This document shows positions 26,621 through 38,293 of a DNA stretch of 64,000 bases, in pieces (position 1 is the stretch's first letter; each line of letters starts with the position of its first letter). The translations under genes were made by a program, and so were the position numbers. The notes beneath the pieces are model-generated. The model had not been told where the DNA came from. It did no database searches and saw only the letters and a list, made by a program, of their open reading frames with translations. The stretch comes from Trichoplax adhaerens (Eukaryota > Placozoa > Uniplacotomia > Trichoplacea > Trichoplacidae), in contig NW_002060955.1 in NCBI RefSeq assembly GCF_000150275.1, positions 3,282 to 67,281 of the forward strand. The letters run 5' to 3'.

Positions 26621-27100
26621 AATCCTATCGTAATGATGGTCTTGATCAACAGCATAGAGTAGCAGACTCTCTCTCCAATCGAAGAATCTACGTGTAGAAA
26701 GTCAGTAGCATGATATCTATCCTGTTTCAAAATCAAGCAACTATCCTCATTCTGTAGACCAGCCACCGAAAGGGTCGCAAACATGGCAATGTTTGGCCCC
26801 GCTTGTTCTACTTCGTCCTTGTAGCCAGATATTTCCAAGCTTGCAATATTATGCAAATGCATGGTGTATTACTAATTAATTGATGATCTTTGATCGAACT
26901 TGATGATTTCTTCATTATACTAACACTATTGCTGAAGACAACATGATTACCATATTGTCCAAGATGGCCATCCCTAAACAATAGAACAGTAGGAGATCCT
27001 GACTAGGACTACTCCATTCGCCATATTAGGTAATTACTGGGCGAATAATTCATCACTCTACTATACAGTGTGCAATACTACAGTAGACTTAAGTTGGGAG
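26621..27100. other. Spacer between minisatellite and death-fold ORF
   Basis: A minus ORF (26614-26862, 82 codons) starts in unique DNA and runs into the repeat edge; it shows no recognised motif and is not called. The remainder is upstream sequence of the gene starting at 27320. Confidence 0.4.
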
Positions 27101-27110
27101 TATAAAAAGG
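27101..27110 (+). promoter_or_regulatory. Candidate TATA box
   Basis: TATAAAAAGG flanked by G-rich bases (GGGAG before, GAAG after), about 210 bp upstream of the ATG at 27320. Transcription would start near 27135. The 'atttatag' at about 27294-27301, just before the ATG, could be the acceptor of a 5'-UTR intron. This is one of the few convincing core-promoter motifs in the window. Confidence 0.5.
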
Positions 27111-27319
27111 GAAGAAAAATTATTAATAGTAGCATCATGACTGAGGTCTGCAAATTTTCTGCATAGTTTATGTTGATAAAATTCGGAAGGTACTATCGCT
27201 GTTTGTAGTCGTTGTTTTCGATGAACAGCACTTTAGGATGTATTTTGGTGCTGTAGCATAATGTTTAATAACATTATGCTTCTTAATTGCTTCATTTATA
27301 GACGACAAAAAAGAGAAAG

Positions 27320-27826
27320 ATGGATTCACGTCAGAGAAATACAATTATCAAGCATTTCACCTTAATATGCCACAACATTCCGACACAGAGATCGCTAGAA
27401 AACTTTAGTCAGTTAATCAATGATGATAATCGGCGTTACTTGGATCTATTGCCCAATGATTACCAAAAGAAAGAAACATTGTTAAACATAATCTTGCAAA
27501 CGGAACGAAATAATATTTTTCAAGAATTACTTGATTTTCTATGGCAATTTAATGCTACTGAAGGCAATTTAGGAGAGATCGTTGCAAGAACGTACAAAAA
27601 TGAATTAATTCAAGTAGTTAATTGGCAGAAAAGCAGCGAGGTAAACCTTAGAAGGCATACTAAGACTGTGTATCGCAGCGTTAGGGAAATGCAAGATATC
27701 CTTACATCGATCCATGATCAAGGTATTTCATATTCAAAAATAGATCTTCCAGTATCACCTACACTACCTACAATACAGCCAATAAATAAGATCTTTTTCA
27801 TTCAGCAATTCAACTTCATTAAGTGA
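27320..27826 (+). CDS. Possible death-fold (CARD-like) domain protein or first exon
   Basis: ORF of 168 codons. Residues 1-80 are predicted all-helical. The stretch YLDLLPNDYQKKETLLNII followed by FQELLDFLWQF resembles helices 4-5 of a CARD (charged turn, L-L-x-I-L, then F-x-x-L-L-x-x-L). The remainder is basic and then Pro/Ser-rich. Death-fold domains form homotypic complexes in innate immunity and cell death; assigning that role here is inference from pattern only. The ORF stops at 27824-27826, seven bases before a 111-bp tandem repeat. Good in-frame donors exist inside it: GTAAAC after codon 107 (27641, phase 0) and GTATTT (about 27721, phase 1). It may therefore be only the 5' exon of the ARM-like gene that follows. 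Alternatives are a DED or PYD fold, or an unrelated helical protein. Confidence 0.5.
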   Translation: MDSRQRNTIIKHFTLICHNIPTQRSLENFSQLINDDNRRYLDLLPNDYQKKETLLNIILQTERNNIFQELLDFLWQFNATEGNLGEIVARTYKNELIQVVNWQKSSEVNLRRHTKTVYRSVREMQDILTSIHDQGISYSKIDLPVSPTLPTIQPINKIFFIQQFNFIK

Positions 27827-27832
27827 ATGTAC

Positions 27833-28276
27833 TCCTCTATCTTATGAAGAGTAGCTACTGTTATCCAACTTAAAATTATACACTTAGCCATGATGTAGCC
27901 TATGGGAAGTAGTCCATTCTACTGCGTTAGTGTTGCATAATAATCCTCTATCTTATGAAGAGTAGCTACTGTTATCCAACTTAAAATTATACACTTAGCC
28001 ATGATGTAGCCTACGTGAAGTAGTCCATTCTACTGCGTTAGTGTTGCATAATAATCCTCTATCTTATGAAGAGTAGCTACTGTTATCCAACTTAAAATTA
28101 TACACTTAGCCATGATGTAGCCTACGGGAAGTAGTCCATTCTACTGCGTTAGTGTTGCATAATAATCCTCTATCTTATGAAGAGTAGCTACTGTTATCCA
28201 ACTTAAAACTTTACACTTAGCCATGATGTAGCCTATGGGAAGTAGTCAATTCTACTGCGTTAGTGTTACATAATAC
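27833..28276. repeat. Minisatellite, 111-bp unit, 4 copies
   Basis: The unit start 'tcctctatcttatgaagag' falls at 27833, 27944, 28055 and 28166, exactly 111 bp apart. The copies differ at only a few positions (for example tatggg, tacgtg or tacggg; the last copy has 'aaactttac'). Near identity points to recent expansion or homogenisation. The array begins just after the stop of the death-fold ORF, so it lies either in a 3' UTR or in an intron leading to the ARM-like exons. A unit of 111 bp is 37 codons, but stops prevent coding through it. Confidence 0.95.
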
Positions 28277-28582
28277 AGCACTATGTTAACATGATACAGC
28301 GACATTGATCATCATTCTATGTGATCTGATAAAACATTTTTTTCTTCATGTAATCACTTGAAATGACCCATGCTCTCTATAGAAATAGCCAAGGTAATAA
28401 CAGTAATTCAATTCAACCTCTTTCGTTATCATCACTGCAAGCAAAGTTTGACATAAATTGTTATTATAAATAGCTGTAGATTAACCTTCATTGATAGGAA
28501 ATTTCTTTCATTACTTGTGTACATCGAGTAAACCTATGAAATCTTTGCCATGTTTACTAAATATATACGTCATGTACTGTAG

Positions 28583-31500
28583 ATGCACGAACAAGTTGGC
28601 GATAAAATTACTTTCGTCCTGTCGGTAAGGAATGTCTCTTATTCGAGATTCGTCATTTCTCCTCGCAGTTTATACGTACTATGTCGCAGATTAAGTAGTA
28701 AATCATTTCAATTAGCCGCAATTGATTCAAATTTCTATTCAGTCGAGTAATAATGTCTGATTGCAACTAATATAGAACCTGACTTCAAAATCGACACCTC
28801 AAGAAATATACGACGCTGCTCGAATTGCAAGGTGTTTAGGCTATTTCGTAATTCTACAGCTAGTAATTAATAAACTATTCGTGGCTAGGAATTATAGCAA
28901 TTAATCTATTTACAACGACAGGGCCATCATGGCAATAACTTCTATACCAGACCCAGTTATGAGGTGCATTATCATTTTGACTGACTGTGTATGTCATGCC
29001 AACTTATTAACACTGTCATTTCCTGACTTGAAATAGATCTCAATTGGTAATTAAACTAGTTCGCTGTCTTATTCGGTCTGATAGGTATGATTTAATATTT
29101 ATCGTTATGTTATAGCGAATAGATTCAATATAATTATTGTAACATCAGTGTTATTAATTATTGTTGAACTATAAATATAAAAATAGCTCGAATCCAGAAG
29201 TTCAAGTAGAACTTTGCAGAGCTTTAAATTCATTATTAGAAAAGGACTATCGTACCTTTAAAGATGAAGGTTTTTGCAAAATTGAAATTTTTCTTAATAT
29301 CTTTTACTAAAGATTTAAAAAGCATATAAATTTTGTGCTATAATACTGTCAGGTGGAGTCACAGAAAGTATTGAATTATTGTCTTCGCCCTATCCTGAGG
29401 TAGCATACCATGCTTGTGATTTGTTTACTAAGATCGCACCGTTCGTTTTCCTCGAAGATGTCACCTTTGCCAATACTCTCTATTCTACTCTCCAAGCCTA
29501 TCGACATGATGTAATTTGTAATATGTTTAAGCGGTCTAGCATTATGCGTCCATGTTAACATGCAATCTATAATGCATACTCCGACTAACCATTGATTTTT
29601 ATTACAATGCAGATGAATTTCATTAAACTGATCAGTAAAATTTTAGCTATCATGATTCACGGTATAGGAAGTCCAATACAGCCCCAATATCTTGTTCCTG
29701 TAAATCCAATCATTAAAATTTAGAGAATAAATTCATATAGTAGTTCTTCAATTGCAACATTAATTCAATAACTCATATTTTATAGCTTTATCCGGTATTT
29801 AACGATTTGATTTGGTACAATGATAGAGAGGTGAGGAATTTATAAACTCTTACTACCTTGGTAACGTACTTGCCTGTCGCTGAATAATAATAATAATAGA
29901 CTCTTTGATGTAGGTTATCGTAAACGTTTGCAAATCTTTCGTCGATATATTCGATGACTCGGAGACGGACACTAACGATTTTTTATCGGTATATTTCTCT
30001 GGATAAAATTTTACAAATTTAACTTTTATTTAAATTTCCGTAATAAATAGTATAATTTAATGACAGAAAGCCGATACTTCTGATTTAACTCAAAATGTCA
30101 ATTTTAATTTTTGTTTAGCATATTTTAAACTATGGTTGGTTGCCTTATATAGTCCCTCTTGTTGCTTCATCTTCAAAAGAGTTATCGGTTAACTAGGATT
30201 ACATTGTCGATAGTTAATGTAAAATTGAATTTTACAATAAATTATAATAAAGTTGCTTGTTTTAATGTAAAGGAAACTTCTCTAACTGCTCTCATGAACC
30301 TCACTTATACGCCCAGATGGCGTAGAACTACCACCGAAGCTACTAGTAGATGCATAAAGGTATACGCCTACCCATAGAACACCTGCACTGAGCCTTACTG
30401 CCATTATGTAGCTTTAATAACTAAAGATACTTCGAAGATAGACACACTGAGACTGATTAATACTTTACGTTTGTAGACTGTTGTAGATTTGAAAGTGCTT
30501 GAATATCTTAAGCCACATTTTTGTGGTAACTGCGGAGTAACCTACCTTTGGGTAAGTATCGAACTTCAATTTAGTTATTCGTTGTTACAAAACAATAAGC
30601 AAAAGAGAACTTTATTTGATTGCTGTGCATTTGGATTTAATCGTAGCAAAATATTTCTTATTAGGTATCATTATCATTACTGATTAATATATCTCTGAGT
30701 GACTTTCGACAAGTAAGATAAACATTTACATCATGATGAATTGGTTCATATGTTTAAACTTCATAAATGCTAATCTTCTTGCACTTGGAACTTATTTAGA
30801 GTATATTTGATGCAAAATTACTGAAAAGAGTTTTGCAAATCTTAGTACAGGTAAGATTTTAGTTCGTTAACAATCAACCCACGCGCCATAGCAATTTTTT
30901 GAGTTTCGTATCAATATAAATTATCACGTTAGCCAAAGGATCTCGATATTGAAAGAAGATCTTTTACAATCATCAGCGGCATTATTGATGGCGGTGATGT
31001 CAGTCAGGTATATTTACAAACAATGTAATTTTTTTCATCACTTCATGCTGAGATCTTTAATATTTTAAGTCAACTCAATCATTTGGTACAATAATAAATA
31101 ATATCAACAATTTATTAGAATGTATACCTAGCCAAAATTGGAGTGGTAACAGCATTATGTAATTATATGCGAAAGCAATTACAACTACACGTGGTAAAGT
31201 ATTAAATTGCAAAATACAATTTACAAAGATAAAACTTTAAAATATTATGGTGGTAAATCATTTATTTGAACAGACAGCAGATCGATGCTCCTCAGCGATT
31301 GTAAAGCATTTCGAGGTATTCTGCAACAGATGAAAAGCTTTTCAATTATACTGAATCTAAAAATACAATTATATAGCAATCAATTCTTCTAGAGTGTTAG
31401 TTGAAACATGACTTGATGTATTTTATTTTTAAAATCGTTGTTAGCATTTCAAATTTTTATGATTACATGTCTTCTCTACGGGTATACTGTCCTCGCTGAT

Positions 31501-31696
31501 TGAATTGTAACTGCTATAGCTAAAAATTTTTAGAATAATACTCTTTTTAAATTATGCAATGTCAATATTGGGTCATAATCTGCTTGATATTTTAGTATTC
31601 TCTTCAACTAATGCTTATTAGGTCATTAAAGATACACCTATATATTCTACATTGCGACAAGAAATGAAAGAGGATGGTTGTAAGTGTCAATCTTGA
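28583..31696 (+). CDS. ARM/HEAT-like repeat protein, 13 small exons
   Basis: Reconstructed exons: 28583-28624, 28776-28831, 28922-28963, 29187-29269, 29353-29517, 29647-29699, 29786-29830, 30273-30359, 30477-30551, 30800-30850, 30933-31007, 31274-31315 and 31622-31696. They join without a stop into about 296 aa. The clearest part is exons 4-5: NPEVQVELCRALNSLLEK, then FKDEGGVTESIELLSS and PEVAYHACDLFTKI. This is a textbook armadillo pattern, with npEvq at the helix start and f..GGv..l.LL at the repeat boundary. Later exons give YLVPLYPVFNDLI, SLTALMNLTY, LLKRVLQILVQ and DIERRSFTIISGI. ARM/HEAT solenoids are protein-binding scaffolds; the partner here is unknown. The start (ATG 28583) is tentative: an upstream exon, possibly the death-fold ORF, could splice in at phase 0. 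The exon 3 end is the weakest junction (donor GTGCAT; the frame also stays open to 28988). Confidence 0.6.
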
Positions 31697-31826
31697 ATAG
31701 CATCTAATCTTCGTTATCGTCTTAATTTATACCCTGCTCGTCAATAATATAACAGCAGAAACTAGTAATTTGATGTTCTGTTCTTTATCATAACTCATTA
31801 AAAGCTTTAGAAAAAATTCGATACAT

Positions 31827-31832
31827 AATAAA
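31827..31832 (+). promoter_or_regulatory. Poly(A) signal AATAAA after the ARM-like gene
   Basis: AATAAA 130 bases beyond the TGA at 31694-31696. It is well placed to end this transcript before the convergent minus-strand alpha-arrestin gene, whose coding part ends at 32179. Positional evidence only. Confidence 0.4.
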
Positions 31833-32178
31833 GATGAGTTCGAAAGCAAGTATTCGAGCGCGTTTACAGGGACTCCACGCTGAATTAGCTTCAAATTAAA
31901 CGTATACATCTGGTACGATATGTAGGCACTTTACTACGTTAAATCCTAATGCAAAGATTTGAAAACCGAAGCCGATTAATCCTATGTATGATTGAATTTT
32001 GAATATTTAGGCCAAGGTAAACTTGTTTAAGTGCATACGTTTATGATATCTTGTACAAAGACCAATTTGAACAAATGGCTAGGATTTCATGCCGAAATGT
32101 AACATGAATATTTAGTGTTGCAATTAACATTAGATATAATATATTAAAGCTTACAGGCTACCTGTAGAGCGGCTGTCT

Positions 32179-34494
32179 CTATAATGTATTAGAAATTATA
32201 ATCGGGAATTTTAATTGTAAAGTTTTGGAAGATGGAATATTTACAAATATCTAGAAGAGATAGATTATATAAAATTAATTGATTATTTTAGTATGAAAAT
32301 AAAAGCTAGTATTGACGAACATGAAGATATTTGATATAGACTATAAATTACCCAGCGATACAAATTCTTGGTGTTGAACAATTGATATTACATTAATTAT
32401 TTTACCTTCAAATAGTACTCCACTTTCAAAATATCCACCTTTGTATTGGTTGGGGACACATCGGGTACTGTAATTACATGATCATTCCAGATCGCCCTTC
32501 CATTTGGTCGAATGGCTTCTCCAGAGGTAGATAAGCAATATACAACCTTATCTCTGTAATAACGACCTTATAGCAAGATATACGAAGTGATTTTTGCGTA
32601 AAATGATAGGTGCACTACCCGTATATATATAATTCTAATAATTCGGTCAATCCAGTTAGAACAAACCTTCTGCTTCCCGATTGATAGTTTGCACGAATCC
32701 GGCCCAAATACCTGATAACGTTAGATTTGTGCCATTTTCCACTTGCGATGTAATAATTTTAATATCTTGACCTATTCTACATGCTGTTCGATCAATCTGT
32801 GCCCTTAGCAGCAAAGGGCCCGACTTACAACAAAAGCAACAGAGTGTTTTTTCAGTCTCCACCATTTCTGAAGGCGCCTGGACGAAAATTTATTTACGAT
32901 TACAAACTGAAGAAGTTATCAAAATCACCGTAAGAATTATTAAAGAAAGGAAATATAGCTATGCTTGCAGTAATCTAAGATTGCTCTCGGATTGCCAAAA
33001 TAAGTAGTAAAAATCACTTTATGCATATCTTAACAGTGATCGCATAAAGTCAAGAAGAATCTGTAAACGTACTAAAAATAAAACGGTATCCTATCAAAAA
33101 CTATGAGATCTTATAATTTCATTCTATTTAAGAATTAAGAGATAAGCTTGAAAGTAATTACGGTATCCTATCGAAATTATGAGATCTTACAATTTCATTC
33201 TATTTAAGAATTAAGAAATATGCCCTTGCATTTATGTATGCAAATTTAATAGTACGGTTTGCAATATTTATTAGTATCATAACATGTGAAAGATGAAGCT
33301 AGTCACTGCTGCAAGTAATGATTATAAAGTGGTTTCTTTTTCATTTGAGTGTACATCAGAGTAGAAATAGAATGCCATATTTTAAAGATCGAAAAATGCA
33401 GAAACTGGTTATCTAAATCACTCCCAAATATGTACAAAGCAAACTAACTGATAATGACAGTCACTTCCGTATAAGACCCGTGATCATAGATTAAAACCTC
33501 TGCGATTTTCTCGACTGTTGTTTAAGGCTAATATTTAAAAAATGTTTGCTTATCGTTTGTTTCAAGATATATCTTCGCGATTTAATAAGCATAATGTTTA
33601 GATGAAACTTTATAACTCTTGACATTGCATACTATTAAATTATCTATGACAAGAAATATCTTAACTCAATTTAAGACCATCGCTAACTTACCATGAGATG
33701 ACTAAGACGTGAAGGCATAGTTTCATGATAGAGGAATATTTTCTTAAATTTAACCTTCCTAGTCATAGATTCATGCGATATTAAATAAGATTTAATCATG
33801 TAACGAATGCTATTGCCATATAAACCCTCGAAGGTAGATGGTAGTTGGATTTTCGGCAATTGAAAAGCGAAGGTAAAGTTGTATTTTCCAGGAAATAGAA
33901 CTCCTGGGTTTTCCACTGTTTCAGTATCTAAACCGATGTTCAAGATAAATTAATAAATAGTCAGTTAGGCTGGAACAGATAAAGTAAATCAGAATTTTCC
34001 ACTTCAAATTAAAGAAATAGAAGAGACAAAGTTCGTATTGTGATCAGGAATGATCGAAATATTAAAAATAGTATTTCGCTTCTAAAAATTTTTACAGAAA
34101 GGTGGTACCTCGTTCAAAGCGATAATTTATATTGAGCAATTCTCATCTACTGATTTGCAGACATTAAAATAATGAACAGGCTTAAAATTACTACTATAAA
34201 TGTTAACTAAGGAAATGACCCAAGTAAAAGATTACCGGTACTTAACATACCTTCTGTACTTGCGGTGATCATGGAATCAATAATATTACGCTTACTGTAA
34301 GCGTATCTCAAATCGTTTGTAGGTCCATACTGAATTTGAGTCTTCGCTCTGCCATGAATTCGAACTTGAATACATTGAATTGTTAACGGATTTTTCAATT
34401 CTAAATGAATATGTCCAGATACAATATCACGAGCATGATAGATTTCTTGTAAATCATCGAGAAATATATAATAGGATAGAATTGTTTGAGGCAT
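32179..34494 (-). CDS. Alpha-arrestin (ARRDC-like), minus-strand copy, tail truncated
   Basis: Exons in transcript order: 34494-34251, 33927-33692, 32877-32667, 32566-32406 and 32250-32179, phases 1-0-1-0, giving 307 aa. It contains the N-sandwich (IHGRAKTQIQYG; LPSTFEGLYGNSIRYMIKSY) and the C-sandwich (LCCFCCKSGPLLLRAQIDR; SPTNTKVDILKVEYYLK). Exon 5 has a good acceptor, starts IFVNIPSS, continues LQLKFPIIISNTL, and stops at once. In the sister genes this exon goes on for 39-148 codons and splices to a sixth. This copy therefore has the whole arrestin fold but no cytosolic tail or PPxY. It may be a tail-less adaptor or decoy, or an early pseudogene with otherwise clean exons. Exon lengths (236, 211, 161) and exon 4 wording (YYRDKVVY against HYRQKDKNIY) tie it most closely to gene 1. 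The intron 3 donor (GTTTGT) is weak. Confidence 0.85.
33083..33226. repeat. Two-copy tandem duplication, 77-bp period
   Basis: 'acggtatcctatc' followed by 'atgagatctta' and 'tttcattctatttaagaatt' occurs at 33083 and again at 33160 with a few differences. It lies within intron 2 of the minus-strand alpha-arrestin gene. Confidence 0.85.
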
Positions 34495-37400
34495 AATAAT
34501 TGTTTAAAAAAATTTGTAGCACCAAATCAAAATGCGGTTTTGGCCTTTTAATGAGCGATGGTCAGTTACACTTATTTTGCTATTCTTGTGCAATCTTGTA
34601 CAAAGAGTAAGCTAATATCTATGCTTGTAAACAAGTTTACCAGAATCTTTGCTAAAGTAGAGGCATATAACCTTTCTGTTGCTGTACAGGTTTATTGCTA
34701 AATACGTCAGCGTCAAAATTTACACATCTTAAGGTTTAAATTCGATGAGAAAAAAAGTTTAAAATTAGCAGGATATATAAATTGAGGATGGATCTTTGAT
34801 TGCACGATATTTGATAATATTACCAATTTATAATTGAAATGGTTATCATTATTAGATCTACAGCGAACAGAAGATTCATACGAATGGTAATGATTTAAAC
34901 ATATTGTATACTTAATTTAATTTACTACCATGTACAGTGTGTGTTTATGTAATTGCTTTGAACAGGCACACTCTATTTCGTATGTTCGCTAAAATATTAT
35001 ATGGCTTGTAAGAGCAATCCAATAGAAAAGGCCTTTCATTATATAAATTATACAACTGCTTAAGAGACTGCGTGGAAAACAATATGTTTAATGTTCGCAA
35101 GGAATGTTGTTATCAATTTAATTGGATTTAGTGAAAACTGGCGTAGTGATATTAATAACAAAGCATTCGTTTTCGGATTATTACAGTACTCGCATGTGAT
35201 AAAATAACGTAACTCATATCTTCTTTACATTTCTTAGCATTAGATGGTAGTTAATTTGTTTACCCCACATAAGACCAGAGACTTTCCGTTTTAAGGCTAC
35301 TCATTAATTTAATTAATGAAATTGTTTCTGTTGGCTTTTAAGTTTCTGTAGAGTTATCTTTAACGCATCATCAGTAAGTCTATAACGTAGGATCTGATAT
35401 ATTTTCATACACCATGTTTCCAAAGGCCATTGTGGGTCAAAGTAATCGAATGGTGCCTAAGTTACGGATTTACAACGAAAACATTTTAATCTATTTACGG
35501 TATGATCTGACGCGTTTAGTTCCATATTTCATCTATCTTAATAATTAATTAACCGTTAGAGATTGTTAATACCACAAAAAAGTGTAAACGCAACCCTAAC
35601 AGGCTTTAGGCTAAGACTACTGATTATGATTTTACAAAACATGAAGTAAACTTTAGTTGACCTTTGCAGATAGCATTTAGTAAAAGAAGTCGATTAGAGT
35701 CCATAGGTTATCGATATTAACCAAGACGAGACCTACTTAGAAGAATAAGCGACTGATTCAGAATCTCTGCTTTATTTTAATTTTGCTAATTTGTACGTAT
35801 ATGAAACAAGCAACTAAATTTACTAGTATGCTCGATTGCATTCTAAGACTTGAAACTGAAATCAATGTAAAGTATAACAAAAACCTGATGGTGCGATTTT
35901 TATTGTTCTCGTATTACAGAACTACATAATCGTATGTAACAGATATTAGAAAATTCGAGTTTTTCTAGTATATTTTATCGATTTATAAAGCATAAAGTAC
36001 AATAATGGCGCGATACGAGGTGTAGTTTGTCGAAATTAGAGAAAATATTTTTTGATATAGGTTTAATTATATACTTTAGCTGATTACAACTGACGATTAT
36101 TATAGTTTATCTGCCTTATCATGTATGCAACGATGATTCTACATAGATATGAGTATCCGAGGTTAAGCAGCAGGCACAGTAATCTATCAGACAGCAAACT
36201 CTGCCGAAAAGATATTGTTCTGAGTTATATAAATCTCCAAATCTCAGATTAATTTTTTAATTTTCAAAATTTTATACGTAATGAACATCTTAGACTGTGG
36301 TATAATATTTCCTTTACGAGTTCGTTAATTAGGATTAAAACTAATCCTAATAGTGTTTGAAACAGTATCCGCAGTACTAGAGCTAGAACATTAAGTAGAG
36401 CAAAAGTGCTGATTAAAGTATACACACCAGTTCACGTAGGCTGTGGAGTGAATAATCTAGTTACAAACATTAATGAAATTTTCTTTACAAGTGTATCGCG
36501 TAAAATCAAGCCGTAATGAGTCGAGCTGATAATTGCTACTTCTGGACTATAAGCCGCTAAGAAGTAACCTTTATACTGCCGTAAATATTAGTTGAAAGCT
36601 TTTTCTTACTATAAATAATATTCAAGGTACTATATAAAGATGAAAATTTTAACTACGGTGCATCTCAGGGGCGAATTTAATCAACTTATTTTTTATTAAA
36701 TTTTCTATAGCTTATTGTATAATAATAACCATAAAGTATGGAATGGAAAATGATGAGAATTTTTTTAAAATTTGGGAAATGGAAACAAGAACATGCTGAT
36801 TATTCTAGCTACAATATTATTTCTAGATAGCAAACACTGGCTATATGAATCAAATCTTACTACAGCTATGTTTTATCTCAAATTTACGCGGCGTCGTTTT
36901 CAGAAAAAGGTTACAAAGACGTAGAGGGACTACAAAAGGCAGAGAAGTACACTCTTAAATACAAAATATATCTTTAAGTGTAAGCTCGCGTGTCTTAATT
37001 ACTATTCGACGTTAGGAAGATCTGTCACCTTTGCCTCGAAAGAAGTTGAAGATATCGAAAAAGGTCTTAGCTATAGCCGCGATACATCAGATCTTACTAT
37101 TTACTAGTTTACAGTATTAAGGGATCGACTAGGTAGCATGGCTATTGTATGTCGATCCATTCATTTATTCTGTATAAGATGTTAGCGATTAATTGTATTT
37201 ATAAATATTTATTTCGCAATGTTTTCGATTTCTGTCAAATTGTATGTAGCATGACAGATTAACGATTATCAAAACCATCTCGAAACATACCGTAATTGAT
37301 GGTACTATTTTGTATCAGTGTCTATAACATTAGCTCTAGGGCATATTTTTGTATAGAAAGTCATTAGAAATATCAAAACATACTATATGATCATAAACTA

Positions 37401-38293
37401 AATGTCAACAATCGCATCTAACTCCATCACGTGCCTATGATCGATATAAATTGATTCCATGACAGTTGTGGCTCCACCTGTTGTTATGGAAACGTTATAT
37501 TTGCTTTACATGATTCTATTTTATTAATTTTAGCATAAATTAAGCCATAATCAAAGCTGAATGATGTACTGTTCTACATTGACGTTAGCTATTTGTAATA
37601 GTGGTAAACTATCAGATGTAAATAAATCGGGCAAAATTTAAGAAAGATATTGCATGCTCTATGAGGTTTATAAAAGTAGAAATGTTACACAAAATGACAT
37701 TAAAAATAAGGAATATGAGTACATTTAGATCATGCGGCACTTGCAACAAAGACTCATTGCATACATTAACGAATTGAGGTGTCTGTTCACATCTGGTACA
37801 AGTTTAAGTAATAGTAGACAATTCATATTCTAAATTTATTCAATTAAACTATGGACTACCCAACAATGTGTATACTCATAATAGAATGTAAATTGAAATT
37901 ACGGTTAATCATTATTCATTAATACAAACATTTACTTTATCTAATGACTAAATAACTGCATATTTTGTATTGTGATTATCTATTGACAGTTCTATGAATC
38001 ATTCTATTCCATTTGTTCTTGCGTAACGAAGATTGCAAGGGAATCAATAGGTGCATAGTAACAAATAACAAAACCTATATGATTACGCTTAGACTCTTTC
38101 ATGAATATTCCCCATTACATGAAGATAGTATAAAACCTCTATAGATCAATTTTTTATCATACATCACAACATAGACAATCTTGAATGAAATTTAATGATG
38201 TTAAATGTGGATTTTACCTTCTTTGAAAGCTAAAACTACCTTAAAATAAATCATCTGAAGCATGAGTATTGTGATATAGAACTTGAATCCAAC
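34495..38293. other. Intergenic between divergent alpha-arrestin genes
   Basis: About 3.8 kb separating the starts of the minus-strand copy and the plus-strand copy at 38294. It would contain both promoters, but no convincing TATA box or paired element was seen. There is no ORF of 60 codons or more in this stretch and no exon-like segment. Confidence 0.5.

Noticed and set aside
26614-26862. 82-codon minus ORF at the edge of the minisatellite
   Set aside because: Runs into the repeat and has no recognisable domain.
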